A stretch of 12,035 bases of DNA from Bacillota bacterium (GTDB taxonomy: Bacteria > Bacillota > Clostridia > Peptostreptococcales > Anaerovoracaceae), in assembly GCA_023394035.1 (NCBI GenBank), contig JAEXBK010000052.1, positions 1 to 12,035 on the forward strand, read 5' to 3'. The position numbers were made by a program, and so were the translations under genes. This document shows positions 1 to 8,034 of this stretch, piece by piece; position 1 is the stretch's first letter; each line of letters starts with the position of its first letter. The notes beneath the pieces are model-generated. The model saw only the letters and a program-made list of their open reading frames with translations, searched no databases and was not told where the DNA came from.

Positions 1-1409
1 GTGCAACAAGACTCAGGCAGGATAGCTGTGAGGAACTTGCAAAAAATGTCGATGCCATGGTGATCATCGGCGGAAGTCACAGCTCAAATACGAGAAAATT
101 ATTCGAAATTGCAAAAAAACACTGCAAATATGCATTTTTTGTTGAAAATATTAGTGATTTACCATTGAAAGAAATACGAAAGTATAATAGAATAGGAGTT
201 GCGGCGGGCGCCTCGACGCCCGAAAGCATAATTGAGGAGGTTATTGCCAACATGAGCGAAACTATCGAGAAAAACACAATGGTTGAATCCACAAATGAGA
301 GCATGGCAGATTTTATGGATGAAATCGATGCGTCTTTGAGACTGCCGAGAGCCGGTGAAATCGTCGAAGGTAAAGTCCACCAGGTAACAGAAAAAGAAGT
401 AGTTGTTAACTTGGGCTGCAAAAAAGACGGAATCCTTCCTGTAGAGGAAGTTACTCTTGAAGAAGGGAAGAAACTGACGGACGAATTCCATCCGGGCGAT
501 GAGATCCAGGCGAAGGTCGTAAAGACAGACGATGGTGACGGGAGCATTCTTCTGTCCAAGAAGAAGCTCGAAATAAGCAAACACTGGACAGAGATCAACG
601 AAGCTCATGAGAATAAATCGATAATTAACGTTAAGGTTCTCAGAGCCGTAAACGGCGGAGTTATTGCTGCTTACAAAGAAGTAACAGGATTCATTCCTAT
701 GTCACAGCTTTCCGACAAATATGTCGAAAGTGCAGATGAGTTTATCGGACAGTCATTTGACGTAAGAGTTACAAGAGTTGACCCAAGAAGAAACAGAGCT
801 GTTTTCTCACATAAGTCGGTTCTTCTTGAACAGAAACAGAAACAGATTTCGGATATTTGGGAAAGCCTTGCTGTTGGAGATATCGTAGAAGGTACCGTTA
901 TGAGATTTACTGATTACGGTGCATTTGTTGATATCGGCGGCATCGACGGACTCCTTCATATCTCGGAAATTTCATGGGGAAAACTCAAGCATCCACAGGA
1001 AGTTCTGAAGATTGGAGAGACAATCAAGATTCAGGTACTCTCAATGAATCAGGAAAAAGGAAAAATCTCACTTGGACTCAAGCAGATCACTCCGGAACCT
1101 TGGAGCATAATAGAAGAGAAATATCAGGTCGGAAGCATAGTAAGCGGAAGAGTTGTTCAGATCAAAGAATACGGTGCATTTGTTGAGCTTGAACCGGGTC
1201 TTGACGGACTTGTACACATTTCCGAGGTTGCACACAAGAGAGTTGCAAACATCGCAGACGAACTGAAGCTTGGACAGGAAGTAGATACGAAGATCTTGGA
1301 GATCGACACCGAAAGAAAGAGAATCAGCTTAAGCATCAAGGCTGCTACTCCGGCAGACGAGTTTGCTGAGGATGTTCAGGACGAGGAAGAAGCTTCTGTA
1401 GAAGAATAA
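1..1409 (+). CDS. ispH: IspH-ribosomal S1 fusion protein, 5' end outside window
   Basis: This open frame runs from the left edge (first full codon at base 3) to TAA at 1407-1409, giving 468 visible residues. Residues 1-84 are the C-terminal lobe of IspH, the [4Fe-4S] enzyme that reduces HMBPP to IPP and DMAPP in the MEP isoprenoid pathway. The ATRLRQ strand, the GGSHSSNT motif (Ser-Ser-Asn, substrate diphosphate binding) and the GVAAGASTP motif are all present. The third cluster cysteine should lie just upstream, outside the window. With no stop, the chain continues through an acidic linker into four S1 RNA-binding domains at roughly 117-189, 205-272, 290-361 and 375-446, and ends in a Glu/Asp-rich tail. 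Domains 3 and 4 carry the classic YGAFVD/E...DGLLHISE pattern. An ATG at 57 is internal to the IspH lobe and is not the start. IspH-S1 fusions are known in Clostridia. Whether the S1 part serves as ribosomal S1 here is inference. Confidence 0.95.
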   Translation, partial: ATRLRQDSCEELAKNVDAMVIIGGSHSSNTRKLFEIAKKHCKYAFFVENISDLPLKEIRKYNRIGVAAGASTPESIIEEVIANMSETIEKNTMVESTNESMADFMDEIDASLRLPRAGEIVEGKVHQVTEKEVVVNLGCKKDGILPVEEVTLEEGKKLTDEFHPGDEIQAKVVKTDDGDGSILLSKKKLEISKHWTEINEAHENKSIINVKVLRAVNGGVIAAYKEVTGFIPMSQLSDKYVESADEFIGQSFDVRVTRVDPRRNRAVFSHKSVLLEQKQKQISDIWESLAVGDIVEGTVMRFTDYGAFVDIGGIDGLLHISEISWGKLKHPQEVLKIGETIKIQVLSMNQEKGKISLGLKQITPEPWSIIEEKYQVGSIVSGRVVQIKEYGAFVELEPGLDGLVHISEVAHKRVANIADELKLGQEVDTKILEIDTERKRISLSIKAATPADEFAEDVQDEEEASVEE

Positions 1410-1429
1410 TTTATTTTCACGACACTCGT

Positions 1430-1465
1430 AAGACGCAGAGAGAGCACCTTTCTGCGTCTTTTTTA
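1430..1465 (+). terminator. Intrinsic terminator of ispH-S1
   Basis: A perfect 10-bp stem (AAGACGCAGA at 1430-1439 with TCTGCGTCTT at 1451-1460) closes an 11-base loop and runs directly into a T tract. It lies 20 bases after the ispH-S1 stop codon and separates that gene from the hydrolase pair downstream. I see no convincing promoter between it and the next ATG at 1498. Confidence 0.92.
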
Positions 1466-1497
1466 TAAACTCTTGAAACGAAACGATGTGAGGCACA

Positions 1498-2100
1498 ATG
1501 AAAATTAAACGTTTTATTTGCGGAAATCTTGCAGAAAACGGATATGTGATATATAACCGCGAAGGCGGAGAGTGCTTTGTCATAGATCCGGGGGCAGCTG
1601 CAAAACAATTCATAACCTTTATAGTGGAAAAAATGCTCATACCGAAAGGCATTCTTCTTACGCATATGCATAATGACCATACAGGTGCCGTGGACGCTAT
1701 CGCAACGGCTTTCTCATGTCCTGTGTTTATGCATGCAAAAGATGCGGCCGTTTACAGAGGAAATGTAGACACAAAAATAGAAGGCGGCGAAATATTTGCT
1801 TTAGAAGACGAAAAAATAGAAGTCATTCATACGCCGGGGCATACGCATGGCTCTGTTTGCTTTATGTGCGCCAAAAGCAGAGTGTGCTTTACGGGAGACA
1901 CGATTTTTGATACAGATCTTGGGCGTACCGACCTTTCAGGAGGCAGCGAGACTGAAATGAAGCGTTCGATTACAGATGTCATATCAAGATGGGAAAATGA
2001 TATAACCATATATCCGGGTCATGACGAGAATGCGAACATGAAGGCCGTAAGAAGATATAACACGGAATATCTTGCAATAGTTAGGGGTGAAGACAGATGA
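1498..2100 (+). CDS. Metallo-beta-lactamase-fold hydrolase (glyoxalase II-like)
   Basis: A 200-residue protein of the compact MBL-fold group annotated as hydroxyacylglutathione hydrolase-like. The zinc ligands are visible in order: T-H-M-H-N-D-H at residues 55-61 (His56, His58, Asp60, His61), His115 in HTPGHTHGS, Asp134 in FTGDTIF, and His175 in YPGHD. This complete set predicts a dinuclear zinc or iron hydrolase in the cytoplasm. The protein is shorter than true GloB (about 250 residues) because it lacks the C-terminal glutathione-binding helices, so the substrate cannot be assigned; small thioester or phosphoester substrates are possible. The ATG at 1498 follows a modest GTGAGG ribosome site. 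The stop overlaps the next gene's start in ATGA, so the two are probably translationally coupled. Confidence 0.88.
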   Translation: MKIKRFICGNLAENGYVIYNREGGECFVIDPGAAAKQFITFIVEKMLIPKGILLTHMHNDHTGAVDAIATAFSCPVFMHAKDAAVYRGNVDTKIEGGEIFALEDEKIEVIHTPGHTHGSVCFMCAKSRVCFTGDTIFDTDLGRTDLSGGSETEMKRSITDVISRWENDITIYPGHDENANMKAVRRYNTEYLAIVRGEDR

Positions 2101-2930
2101 CAGATGGTTCAAAAATCAAAATGATAGGTCTTGACCTTGACGGCACCGCTCTTGATCATAACAAAGACTTTACACCGCGACTTCGAAAAGCCTTTAGGGA
2201 CGCAGCAGATAAAGGCATACACATAGTAATTGCAACGGGGAGAGCCGTATGCTCACTTCCTGATGCGATTTTTGATGTTCCTGAGATAAGATATGTAATC
2301 TCATCAAACGGAGCGAGAATAATTGATATAGTTGACGATAAAACTATATTTGAAAACAATATTTCGGAGAAGTGCGTAAGGAATGTTCACGATGTGCTTC
2401 ATTCATCAAAGGCAAATGTCGAAATCTTTACAAACGGCAGGGCTTATATAAGCCTGCACGAATATAACGGAATCATCTCGGGAGAAATAACGACGCGCGA
2501 TGAGGCGTATGTGCTTTCTACGCGAACACCTGTTGAAAATATTTTTTCATTCATGATAGAAAACAGGGAACATATAGAAAATATAAGCGTAAACTACCCA
2601 AATACCGAATTCAAGCAAGGCGTTGAACAGAAGCTCAGACAGATAGACGGAATAACCCTGACATCGTCTTTTTTACTCAACAATGAGATAGGGGGGAAGA
2701 CGACGAGCAAAGCGTCCGCACTCACATTTCTAATGGAAAAATTCGGTATTGAGAAGGACGAGCTTATAGTTTGCGGTGACAGCCTGAATGATGCTGCAAT
2801 GATAAGGCTTGCTGGCATCGGGGTTGCAATGGGCAATGCGGAAGAATACATAAAAGAAATTGCCGATTATGTGACAGATACAAATTACGACGACGGTGTT
2901 GCAAAGGCGATAGAAAAACTTGCGCTTTAA
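2097..2930 (+). CDS. Cof-type HAD-IIB phosphatase
   Basis: A 277-residue haloacid dehalogenase-superfamily hydrolase of the Cof/YidA type, which dephosphorylates small phosphorylated metabolites such as sugar phosphates or flavin nucleotides. Motif I is LDLDGT with nucleophile Asp13 and acid/base Asp15. Motif II is the Thr47 of IATGR. The SSNGA loop (69-73) is typical of this family. Motif III Lys is probably Lys205 in the KTTSKASAL segment, and motif IV is GDSLND (227-232), binding Mg. Residues of about 85-195 form the C2 cap that sets substrate choice; the true substrate cannot be read from sequence. The start overlaps the preceding stop (ATGA) and has AGGGGTGA six bases upstream, pointing to coupled expression with the MBL-fold hydrolase. 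Confidence 0.92.
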   Translation: MTDGSKIKMIGLDLDGTALDHNKDFTPRLRKAFRDAADKGIHIVIATGRAVCSLPDAIFDVPEIRYVISSNGARIIDIVDDKTIFENNISEKCVRNVHDVLHSSKANVEIFTNGRAYISLHEYNGIISGEITTRDEAYVLSTRTPVENIFSFMIENREHIENISVNYPNTEFKQGVEQKLRQIDGITLTSSFLLNNEIGGKTTSKASALTFLMEKFGIEKDELIVCGDSLNDAAMIRLAGIGVAMGNAEEYIKEIADYVTDTNYDDGVAKAIEKLAL

Positions 2931-2970
2931 TAATGCAATTTAAGCGGAAGGAGATAATCCTGACATTTAT

Positions 2971-2993
2971 GCGTGGCATGGCTACGCTTTTTT
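2971..2993 (+). terminator. Intrinsic terminator after the HAD gene
   Basis: A 7-bp stem (GCGTGGC with GCTACGC, one G-T pair) closes a three-base loop and is followed by six T. It lies 40 bases after the HAD stop codon and 12 bases before the next -35 element, so a terminator and promoter stand back to back here. Confidence 0.8.
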
Positions 2994-3004
2994 ATTGGGA
3001 AAAT

Positions 3005-3033
3005 TTGACATAAATCTCATAAAATGATAATAA
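3005..3033 (+). promoter_or_regulatory. Probable sigma-A promoter of the yraN-codY unit
   Basis: A consensus -35 TTGACA (3005-3010) is followed after 17 bases by TAATAA (3028-3033); AATAAT one base further right, with an 18-base spacer, is an equally good -10. The start point would fall near 3040, about 30 bases before the yraN ATG. It is the first good promoter after the HAD terminator and could drive everything up to codY. Confidence 0.75.
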
Positions 3034-3070
3034 TAGAAGTGAGCGATGATGACCGGTAGACGGAGGGAAA

Positions 3071-3400
3071 ATGAATAATAAGGTCATAGGAAACAGCGGT
3101 GAAGCGCTTGCGGCGGATTATCTTGACAGGGAAGGATATGAGATTCTTGAGAGGGGCTTCAGATGTCCGAGAGGAGAAGTAGACATTATCGCATATAAAG
3201 GCGATACTCTCCATTTTGTGGAGGTTAAAACGAGATGCGGAAAAGGCTTCGGTGAGCCGAAGGAGGCTGTAGATGAGAAAAAACTCGAAAGGATGTACAA
3301 AACGGCTTCCTTTTATTTGCTTGATAACGGCGAGGATTACGGGAGATACTCCTTTGATGTAATAGAAATCAAGCTTAATCACATCAGGGAGGTGTTTTGA
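3071..3400 (+). CDS. yraN: YraN family (UPF0102) nuclease-fold protein
   Basis: A 109-residue protein matching the small YraN/UPF0102 family in length and motifs. The GNSGE start (residues 7-11), the RGEVDII strand with Asp38, and the FVEVKTR strand with Glu51 and Lys53 form a PD-(D/E)xK-like nuclease core of the Holliday-junction-resolvase type. The molecular role of the family is not settled; DNA processing is inferred from the fold and from frequent neighbours such as rnhB, comM and dprA, the latter two directly downstream here. The ATG at 3071 is well placed behind GGAGGG (3062-3067). Its TGA stop shares its A with the comM ATG. This is the first gene after the promoter at 3005-3033. Confidence 0.92.
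   Translation: MNNKVIGNSGEALAADYLDREGYEILERGFRCPRGEVDIIAYKGDTLHFVEVKTRCGKGFGEPKEAVDEKKLERMYKTASFYLLDNGEDYGRYSFDVIEIKLNHIREVF
3388..3394 (+). promoter_or_regulatory. Ribosome binding site deciding the comM start
   Basis: GGAGGTG lies inside the last codons of yraN. It sits 5 bases before the ATG at 3400 but only 2 before the in-frame TTG at 3397, so the ATG is the likely start and translation is coupled through the TGATG overlap. Confidence 0.75.
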
Positions 3401-4926
3401 TGCTGTCAAAAGTTATCACGGCTTCCCTGCACGGCATAGACGCGGTAAAGGTATGCGTTGAAACTTCAATATCAAGGGGGCTTCCTGTAACCAATATAGT
3501 CGGTCTTGGAGATACCACGGTAAAGGAAGCCATGTCGAGGATAAGAACTGCTGTGTTTTCGAATATAGGACATGCGTTCCCAACCGGGAGAATAACGATA
3601 AATCTTTCACCTGCGTGGCTTCCCAAAATGGGAAGCCATTTTGATCTGCCGATGGCTGTAGGCATACTTGCGGCATCTGAACAGGTAAGCGATATAATGC
3701 TCGACAAAAGCGCCTTTATCGGAGAGCTGTCGTTGGACGGCAGCGTAAATCACTGCAGTGGAATCCTTCCGATGGTAATAAGGCTTAAAGAAGAGGGAAT
3801 TAATACGGTATTTCTTCCTGAATCAAACGCTAAAGAGGCTTCTCTTGTGAAGGGAATCGATATAGCAGGCGTTTCGTCGCTCAGCGAGGTTTCGGAGATA
3901 CTGAATATGAAGGAAAAAATAAATATTACTCATTCGTGCGATATAGAAAAGCTGAAAGCGAACAGAAGAAATTTACACACCTTGGATTACAAAGATGTCA
4001 AGGGGCAGGAGAGCGCAAAAAGGGCGCTTGTTATTGCGGCAGCCGGAGGACACGGGATTTTGATGACGGGAAGTCCGGGCACGGGGAAAACGATGCTGGC
4101 AGAACGCATGCCGGGTATAATGCATGAGATGTCATATGAGGAAATACTCGAATTGACATCGATATATTCCGTGGCGGGAATGCTCGAAAAAGAGCGGCAG
4201 ATAATAACCGAAAGACCGTTCAGAAGGCCGGGAAAAGGTATAAGCGAAGCGGGAATGAACGGAAGCGGATACCCGCCGAGACCGGGCGAAATAACGCTGG
4301 CACACAGAGGAATACTCTTTGTGGACGAGCTGGCGGAGCTTGAAAGAAACGTAATAGAAAGCCTTAGGATTCCTCTTGAAAGAAAATGCGTAAACCTGAT
4401 AAAGTCAGGCAAGAGATTTGATTTTCCGGCTAACTTTATGCTTGTAGCTGCAATGAACCCATGCAAGTGCGGCTATTACGGCGACAAAAGACATATTTGC
4501 AAATGCAGTCAAGCTGAAATTGCATCATATCGAAAAAAGATATCGGGACCTGTGACTGATAGAATTGATCTGCATATTTCTCTTTCGACACCTCTTTATT
4601 CGGAGCTTGGAGAAGACAGCATACTTGACAGCAAAGCAATGAAAGAAATGGTAATAAAAGCAAAGAAAATACAAAGGGAAAGATACATCAACGAAGTCTA
4701 TGAAAATAACGGCGATCTTGATGAGAAAGGTATAGAAAAATATTGTAAAACAGATGATGCTTGCGCGGCCGCACTTGATGAGGCGTATGACAGGCTTTTG
4801 CTAAATCCGAGAACTCTGCTCAAGGTAAAGAAAATAGCCAGAACGATTGCAGATATTGACGGGCGGGAATCAATATGTATAGGTGACATATATGAATCGC
4901 TTAGATACAGGGAAAGGACAGACTGA
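3400..4926 (+). CDS. comM: ComM/YifB-type AAA+ ATPase (Mg chelatase-like)
   Basis: A 508-residue AAA+ protein of the YifB/ComM family. The N-terminal ChlI-like domain (about 1-170) has family signatures such as the IVGLGD and INLSPAWLPK stretches. The AAA+ module has Walker A GSPGTGKT at 224-231 and Walker B LFVDE with Asp309-Glu310. A cysteine cluster (Cys355, 357, 367, 369, in NPCKCGYYGD...CKCS) probably binds zinc, followed by the ISGPVTDRIDLHI signature and a C-terminal Mg-chelatase helical domain. In transformable bacteria ComM is a hexameric helicase that promotes branch migration when incoming single strands recombine with the chromosome. The neighbours yraN and dprA fit that role. The gene overlaps dprA by one base. 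An in-frame TTG at 3397 is a less likely start because it is too close to the ribosome site. Confidence 0.95.
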   Translation: MLSKVITASLHGIDAVKVCVETSISRGLPVTNIVGLGDTTVKEAMSRIRTAVFSNIGHAFPTGRITINLSPAWLPKMGSHFDLPMAVGILAASEQVSDIMLDKSAFIGELSLDGSVNHCSGILPMVIRLKEEGINTVFLPESNAKEASLVKGIDIAGVSSLSEVSEILNMKEKINITHSCDIEKLKANRRNLHTLDYKDVKGQESAKRALVIAAAGGHGILMTGSPGTGKTMLAERMPGIMHEMSYEEILELTSIYSVAGMLEKERQIITERPFRRPGKGISEAGMNGSGYPPRPGEITLAHRGILFVDELAELERNVIESLRIPLERKCVNLIKSGKRFDFPANFMLVAAMNPCKCGYYGDKRHICKCSQAEIASYRKKISGPVTDRIDLHISLSTPLYSELGEDSILDSKAMKEMVIKAKKIQRERYINEVYENNGDLDEKGIEKYCKTDDACAAALDEAYDRLLLNPRTLLKVKKIARTIADIDGRESICIGDIYESLRYRERTD

Positions 4927-5792
4927 TGAAAATTCGTATGATAACGAGGCACGAGCCTGATTTTCCCGAAGCCCTTATTGAGCATGTAAGCGATTGCCGG
5001 AATATATATGTAAGTGGAAATACGGAAATACTGAAAATGAAATCAATTGCAATTGTAGGAAGCAGAAATTGCACGAGCTACGGAATAGCTGTTGCAAGGG
5101 GACTTGCTAAAAGTGCTGCGGAGCATGGAGTGGCGGTTATAAGCGGGCTTGCAAGAGGTATAGACAGCGCAGCACACAGATCGGCACTTGAGGCAGGCGG
5201 CAAAACCGTCGGCGTGCTCGGTACGGGAATTGACGTTTTTTATCCGGCAGAAAACCGTGATATTCAGAAAAAAATATCGGAATCGGGACTTTTGATCAGC
5301 GAATATGAGCCTGGAACGCCTGCACGCCCGTATAATTTCCCTAAAAGAAACAGGCTAATAAGTGCACTTGCCGATGCCGTTGTAGTGGTGGAAGCCTCTA
5401 CTCGAAGCGGAGCGCTCATAACGGCGGAGTGCGCAGCCGAGCAGGGAAAGCGTCTTTATGCTGTGCCGGGAAACATTACGAGCGAGGCAAGCGTAGGTAC
5501 AAACAAGCTGATAAGGGAGCATGTAGACCCACTTATATTCTTTGAAGATGTTTTTTCGGATATAGGAGCGCAAAAACATACTACATTCCCAAAAGCTTCG
5601 CTTGGTGGAGATGAAAGGAGCGTAATAGAGGCTGTTTTGCGGTTCGGCGAACTTACATTTGAAGAAATACATCACATAACACACATAAAACCGCCCGAAA
5701 TTAATGGTATAATCACAATCTTAGAGATAAAAGGCTATGTTTACTGCGAAATGGGCAAAGTAATGATTGCAAATTTCAGAAACGACATATAA
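4926..5792 (+). CDS. dprA: DNA processing protein DprA (Smf)
   Basis: A 288-residue DprA, the cytoplasmic protein that binds incoming single-stranded DNA and loads RecA during natural transformation. The Rossmann-like core runs from about 38 to 210 and shows IVGSR (43-47), SGLARGID (73-80), FPKRNR (138-143), the EAxxxSGxxxTA box (156-167) and PGN (181-183). A C-terminal winged-helix segment (about 229-283) is present. The protein is shorter than many relatives (roughly 360 residues) because the N-terminal SAM-like domain is missing; only a short DFPEAL lead-in precedes the core, as in other short DprA forms. The ATG overlaps the comM stop (TGATG) and follows GGAAAGGA by 7 bases. No comE or comF genes are in the window, so competence itself cannot be concluded. 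Confidence 0.95.
   Translation: MKIRMITRHEPDFPEALIEHVSDCRNIYVSGNTEILKMKSIAIVGSRNCTSYGIAVARGLAKSAAEHGVAVISGLARGIDSAAHRSALEAGGKTVGVLGTGIDVFYPAENRDIQKKISESGLLISEYEPGTPARPYNFPKRNRLISALADAVVVVEASTRSGALITAECAAEQGKRLYAVPGNITSEASVGTNKLIREHVDPLIFFEDVFSDIGAQKHTTFPKASLGGDERSVIEAVLRFGELTFEEIHHITHIKPPEINGIITILEIKGYVYCEMGKVMIANFRNDI
5705..5713 (+). promoter_or_regulatory. Possible extended -10 promoter for topA
   Basis: TGGTATAAT inside the 3' end of dprA is a perfect extended -10 element (TG-N-TATAAT), about 120 bases before the topA start. No matching -35 is visible and the bases also encode dprA, so it is only a candidate secondary promoter. Confidence 0.3.
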
Positions 5793-5834
5793 AATAAACA
5801 TTTAACGGGTATATGGTTTAAGATAGGAGAGAAT

Positions 5835-7949
5835 ATGGCTTTGTCAAAAACAGATACAACAAAAAAGGTTGCTTCAAAAAGCAAAAAAAATATAAAGGCG
5901 GACAGCAAAATACTTGTAATAGTCGAGTCACCGTCAAAGGCGAAAACGATAGGCAAGTATCTCGGTTCCAGATACAAGGTTGTTGCTTCTGTGGGTCATG
6001 TCAGAGATCTTCCTAAAAGCAAATTAGGTATAGATATAGAAAATGATTTCGAACCTCAGTATATTCCGATAAGAGGAAAAGGGGATCTCATAAAGGAGCT
6101 AAAAAAAGAAGCTGCAAAAGCATCAAAGATTTTTCTTGCAACCGACCCTGACCGTGAGGGTGAGGCGATATCTTGGCATCTGTCTTTTTTGCTTGGACTT
6201 GATACCGACTCCGAATGCAGAATAGAATTTCATGAAATAACAAAGGACGCAATCAAAGAAGCTGTAAAAAAGCCGAGGGCAATCAACATAGGACTGGTTG
6301 ACGCTCAGCAGGCAAGGCGTGTGCTCGACAGACTTGTGGGATATGAGATAAGTCCGCTTCTCTGGAGAAAAATAAGAAAGGGACTTTCGGCAGGAAGAGT
6401 ACAGTCGGCTGCGCTCAAGCTCATATGTGACCGCGAACGCGAAATCAACGCCTTTGTTCCCGAAGAATACTGGAACATAACCGGAACCTTCAAAAAAGAG
6501 AAGACCTTTACGGCAAAGCTTTCCGAATATAAGAATAAAAAAATAGTCGTAAGAAGCGAAGCTGAAAACAATAATATAATAGAGGAGCTCAAGAAGAATG
6601 ATTTCGAGGTATCTGAAATAACGAGTAAGATGAGAAGCATCAAGCCTGCACCTCCGTTTACTACGAGCAGTCTTCAGCAGGAAGCCGGTAACAGGCTTAA
6701 TTTTAACGCTAAGAAAACGATGATGATAGCCCAGCAGCTTTACGAAGGAATAGAAATAAAGGGCAGGGGCACCACGGGACTCATAACATATCTTAGAACC
6801 GATTCGGTCAGAATTTCAGAAACGGCAAAAGCGGCAGCGGCGGAGCTTATAACGGAAAAGTTCGGGAAGCAGTTTTCCGGAAATAATGTTTTTTCCAATA
6901 AGAAAAAAGACATTCAGGATGCTCACGAAGCGATAAGACCTTCCGTAATAGACATTGAGCCTTCGGAAATAAAGGATTCTCTATCCTCTGACCAGTACAA
7001 GCTCTATAATCTGATATGGACACGCTTTATAGCAAGTCAGATGACGGCTGCAAAATATAACAGTACCTCGGCATTTATAAAGAACGGTGACTATACCTTT
7101 AAGGCGGTGGGCTCCGAAATGCTATTTGAAGGCTTTAGAAAAATATACGGAGCAGGAGCGGACAAAGAGGATGATGCCTTTTTACCTGTGCTCGAAAAAG
7201 GAGAGAAGCTGAAAGCTTTGTCGGTAACGGGAGAGCAGGCGTTTACGCAGCCGCCTTCAAGATATACAGAAGCAAGTCTCGTAAAAGAGCTTGAAGAAAA
7301 GAATATAGGAAGACCGAGTACATATGCTCCTATAGTAAGCACTCTTTCAGAGAGAAAATATGTAGCCAAAGAGAAAAAATCTCTTAAGCCGACCGAGCTT
7401 GGATTTGTCGTAGACGATCTCATGGGCGAATATTTCACGGATATCGTGGATGCCGGCTTTACGGCTGAAATGGAAGACAGCCTCGATGACATCGAAATCA
7501 AAAAGCTCGAATGGAAAAAGGTCGTAAGGGAATTTTACGGCAATTTCTCCAAAGAACTGCAAAAAGCAGACGAAGCAATAGAAAAAGTCAAAATAGAGGA
7601 CAAGCCGACCGGGGAGATGTGCGAGCTTTGCGGAAAACCGCTGCTTCTTAAGACGGGAAGATTCGGAGATTTCATAGCATGCAGCGGATATCCCGAATGC
7701 AAAAATACAAAGCCTATAATCAAAAGCATCGGTGTAGCGTGTCCGAATTGCGGCAAGGAAATCGTTGCAAGGCGCAGCAAACGCGGCAGGCTGTTTTACG
7801 GCTGCAGCGGCTATCCTGAGTGTACGACGGTATTTTGGTACAAACCGTCAAACAGGAAATGCCCGGTGTGCGGCAGCATCCTTCTGGAGAAAAAAGGATC
7901 CGGACACAATTATGTTTGTTCAAACGATGAATGCGGGTATAAGGAATAA
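5835..7949 (+). CDS. topA: DNA topoisomerase I (type IA)
   Basis: A 704-residue type IA topoisomerase, which relaxes negative supercoils by transient cleavage of one strand. The Toprim domain carries Glu31 in VESPSKAKT and the TDPDREGEA acidic triad (Asp104, Asp106, Glu108) for Mg. The active-site tyrosine is Tyr319 in TYLRTDS, within the domain that forms the covalent 5'-phosphotyrosine link. The C terminus has three four-cysteine zinc modules: Cys596/599/616/622, 636/639/657/663 and 676/679/695/700; the first two end in CSGYPEC. A Lys/Ser/Thr-rich extension of about 24 residues precedes the Toprim fold and is longer than usual. The start is supported by AGGAGAG just upstream. The gene follows dprA by 42 bases, as in Bacillus and other Bacillota. 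Confidence 0.97.
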   Translation: MALSKTDTTKKVASKSKKNIKADSKILVIVESPSKAKTIGKYLGSRYKVVASVGHVRDLPKSKLGIDIENDFEPQYIPIRGKGDLIKELKKEAAKASKIFLATDPDREGEAISWHLSFLLGLDTDSECRIEFHEITKDAIKEAVKKPRAINIGLVDAQQARRVLDRLVGYEISPLLWRKIRKGLSAGRVQSAALKLICDREREINAFVPEEYWNITGTFKKEKTFTAKLSEYKNKKIVVRSEAENNNIIEELKKNDFEVSEITSKMRSIKPAPPFTTSSLQQEAGNRLNFNAKKTMMIAQQLYEGIEIKGRGTTGLITYLRTDSVRISETAKAAAAELITEKFGKQFSGNNVFSNKKKDIQDAHEAIRPSVIDIEPSEIKDSLSSDQYKLYNLIWTRFIASQMTAAKYNSTSAFIKNGDYTFKAVGSEMLFEGFRKIYGAGADKEDDAFLPVLEKGEKLKALSVTGEQAFTQPPSRYTEASLVKELEEKNIGRPSTYAPIVSTLSERKYVAKEKKSLKPTELGFVVDDLMGEYFTDIVDAGFTAEMEDSLDDIEIKKLEWKKVVREFYGNFSKELQKADEAIEKVKIEDKPTGEMCELCGKPLLLKTGRFGDFIACSGYPECKNTKPIIKSIGVACPNCGKEIVARRSKRGRLFYGCSGYPECTTVFWYKPSNRKCPVCGSILLEKKGSGHNYVCSNDECGYKE

Positions 7950-7954
7950 TAATT

Positions 7955-8011
7955 GTAATGCCGTGCGATTGTTTTGTCTCATGAGTCAGGCAATAATCGC
8001 AGATGGCTTAT
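7955..8011 (+). other. Long imperfect hairpin between topA and hslV
   Basis: The core is a perfect 7-bp stem, TGCGATT (7964-7970) with AATCGCA (7995-8001). It extends inward by 3 and 4 more pairs across a two-base bulge and outward by GCC (7960-7962) with GGC (8005-8007). No T tract follows, so it is not a standard terminator. RNA processing, mRNA stabilisation or partial attenuation between topA and hslV are possible. The rest of the 85-base gap holds only the hslV ribosome site GGAGGT (8020-8025). Confidence 0.45.
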
Positions 8012-8034
8012 TATAGAGTGGAGGTAACGAATAA

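Noticed and set aside
77..598. Long minus-strand open frame of 173 codons over ispH-S1
   Set aside because: It lies wholly antisense to a conserved gene, has no ribosome site or recognisable motif, and is explained by the codon pattern of the real gene.
2969..3013. A 14-codon ATG frame with AAGGAGA upstream, spanning the HAD terminator
   Set aside because: The spacing to the ribosome site is too long (14 bases), the frame runs through a terminator hairpin and the -35 of the next promoter, and no similarity is recognised.
3397..3399. TTG as the comM start
   Set aside because: It is only two bases from the GGAGGTG site; the next codon is ATG at ideal spacing and overlaps the yraN stop.
7958..7984. 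An eight-codon ATG frame in the topA-hslV gap
   Set aside because: Too short, poorly spaced from AAGGA, and fully inside the hairpin; no support as a leader peptide.
7765..8016. An 83-codon plus-strand frame over the topA end and the following gap
   Set aside because: It is out of frame with topA, has cysteine/alanine-rich shadow composition and no ribosome site.
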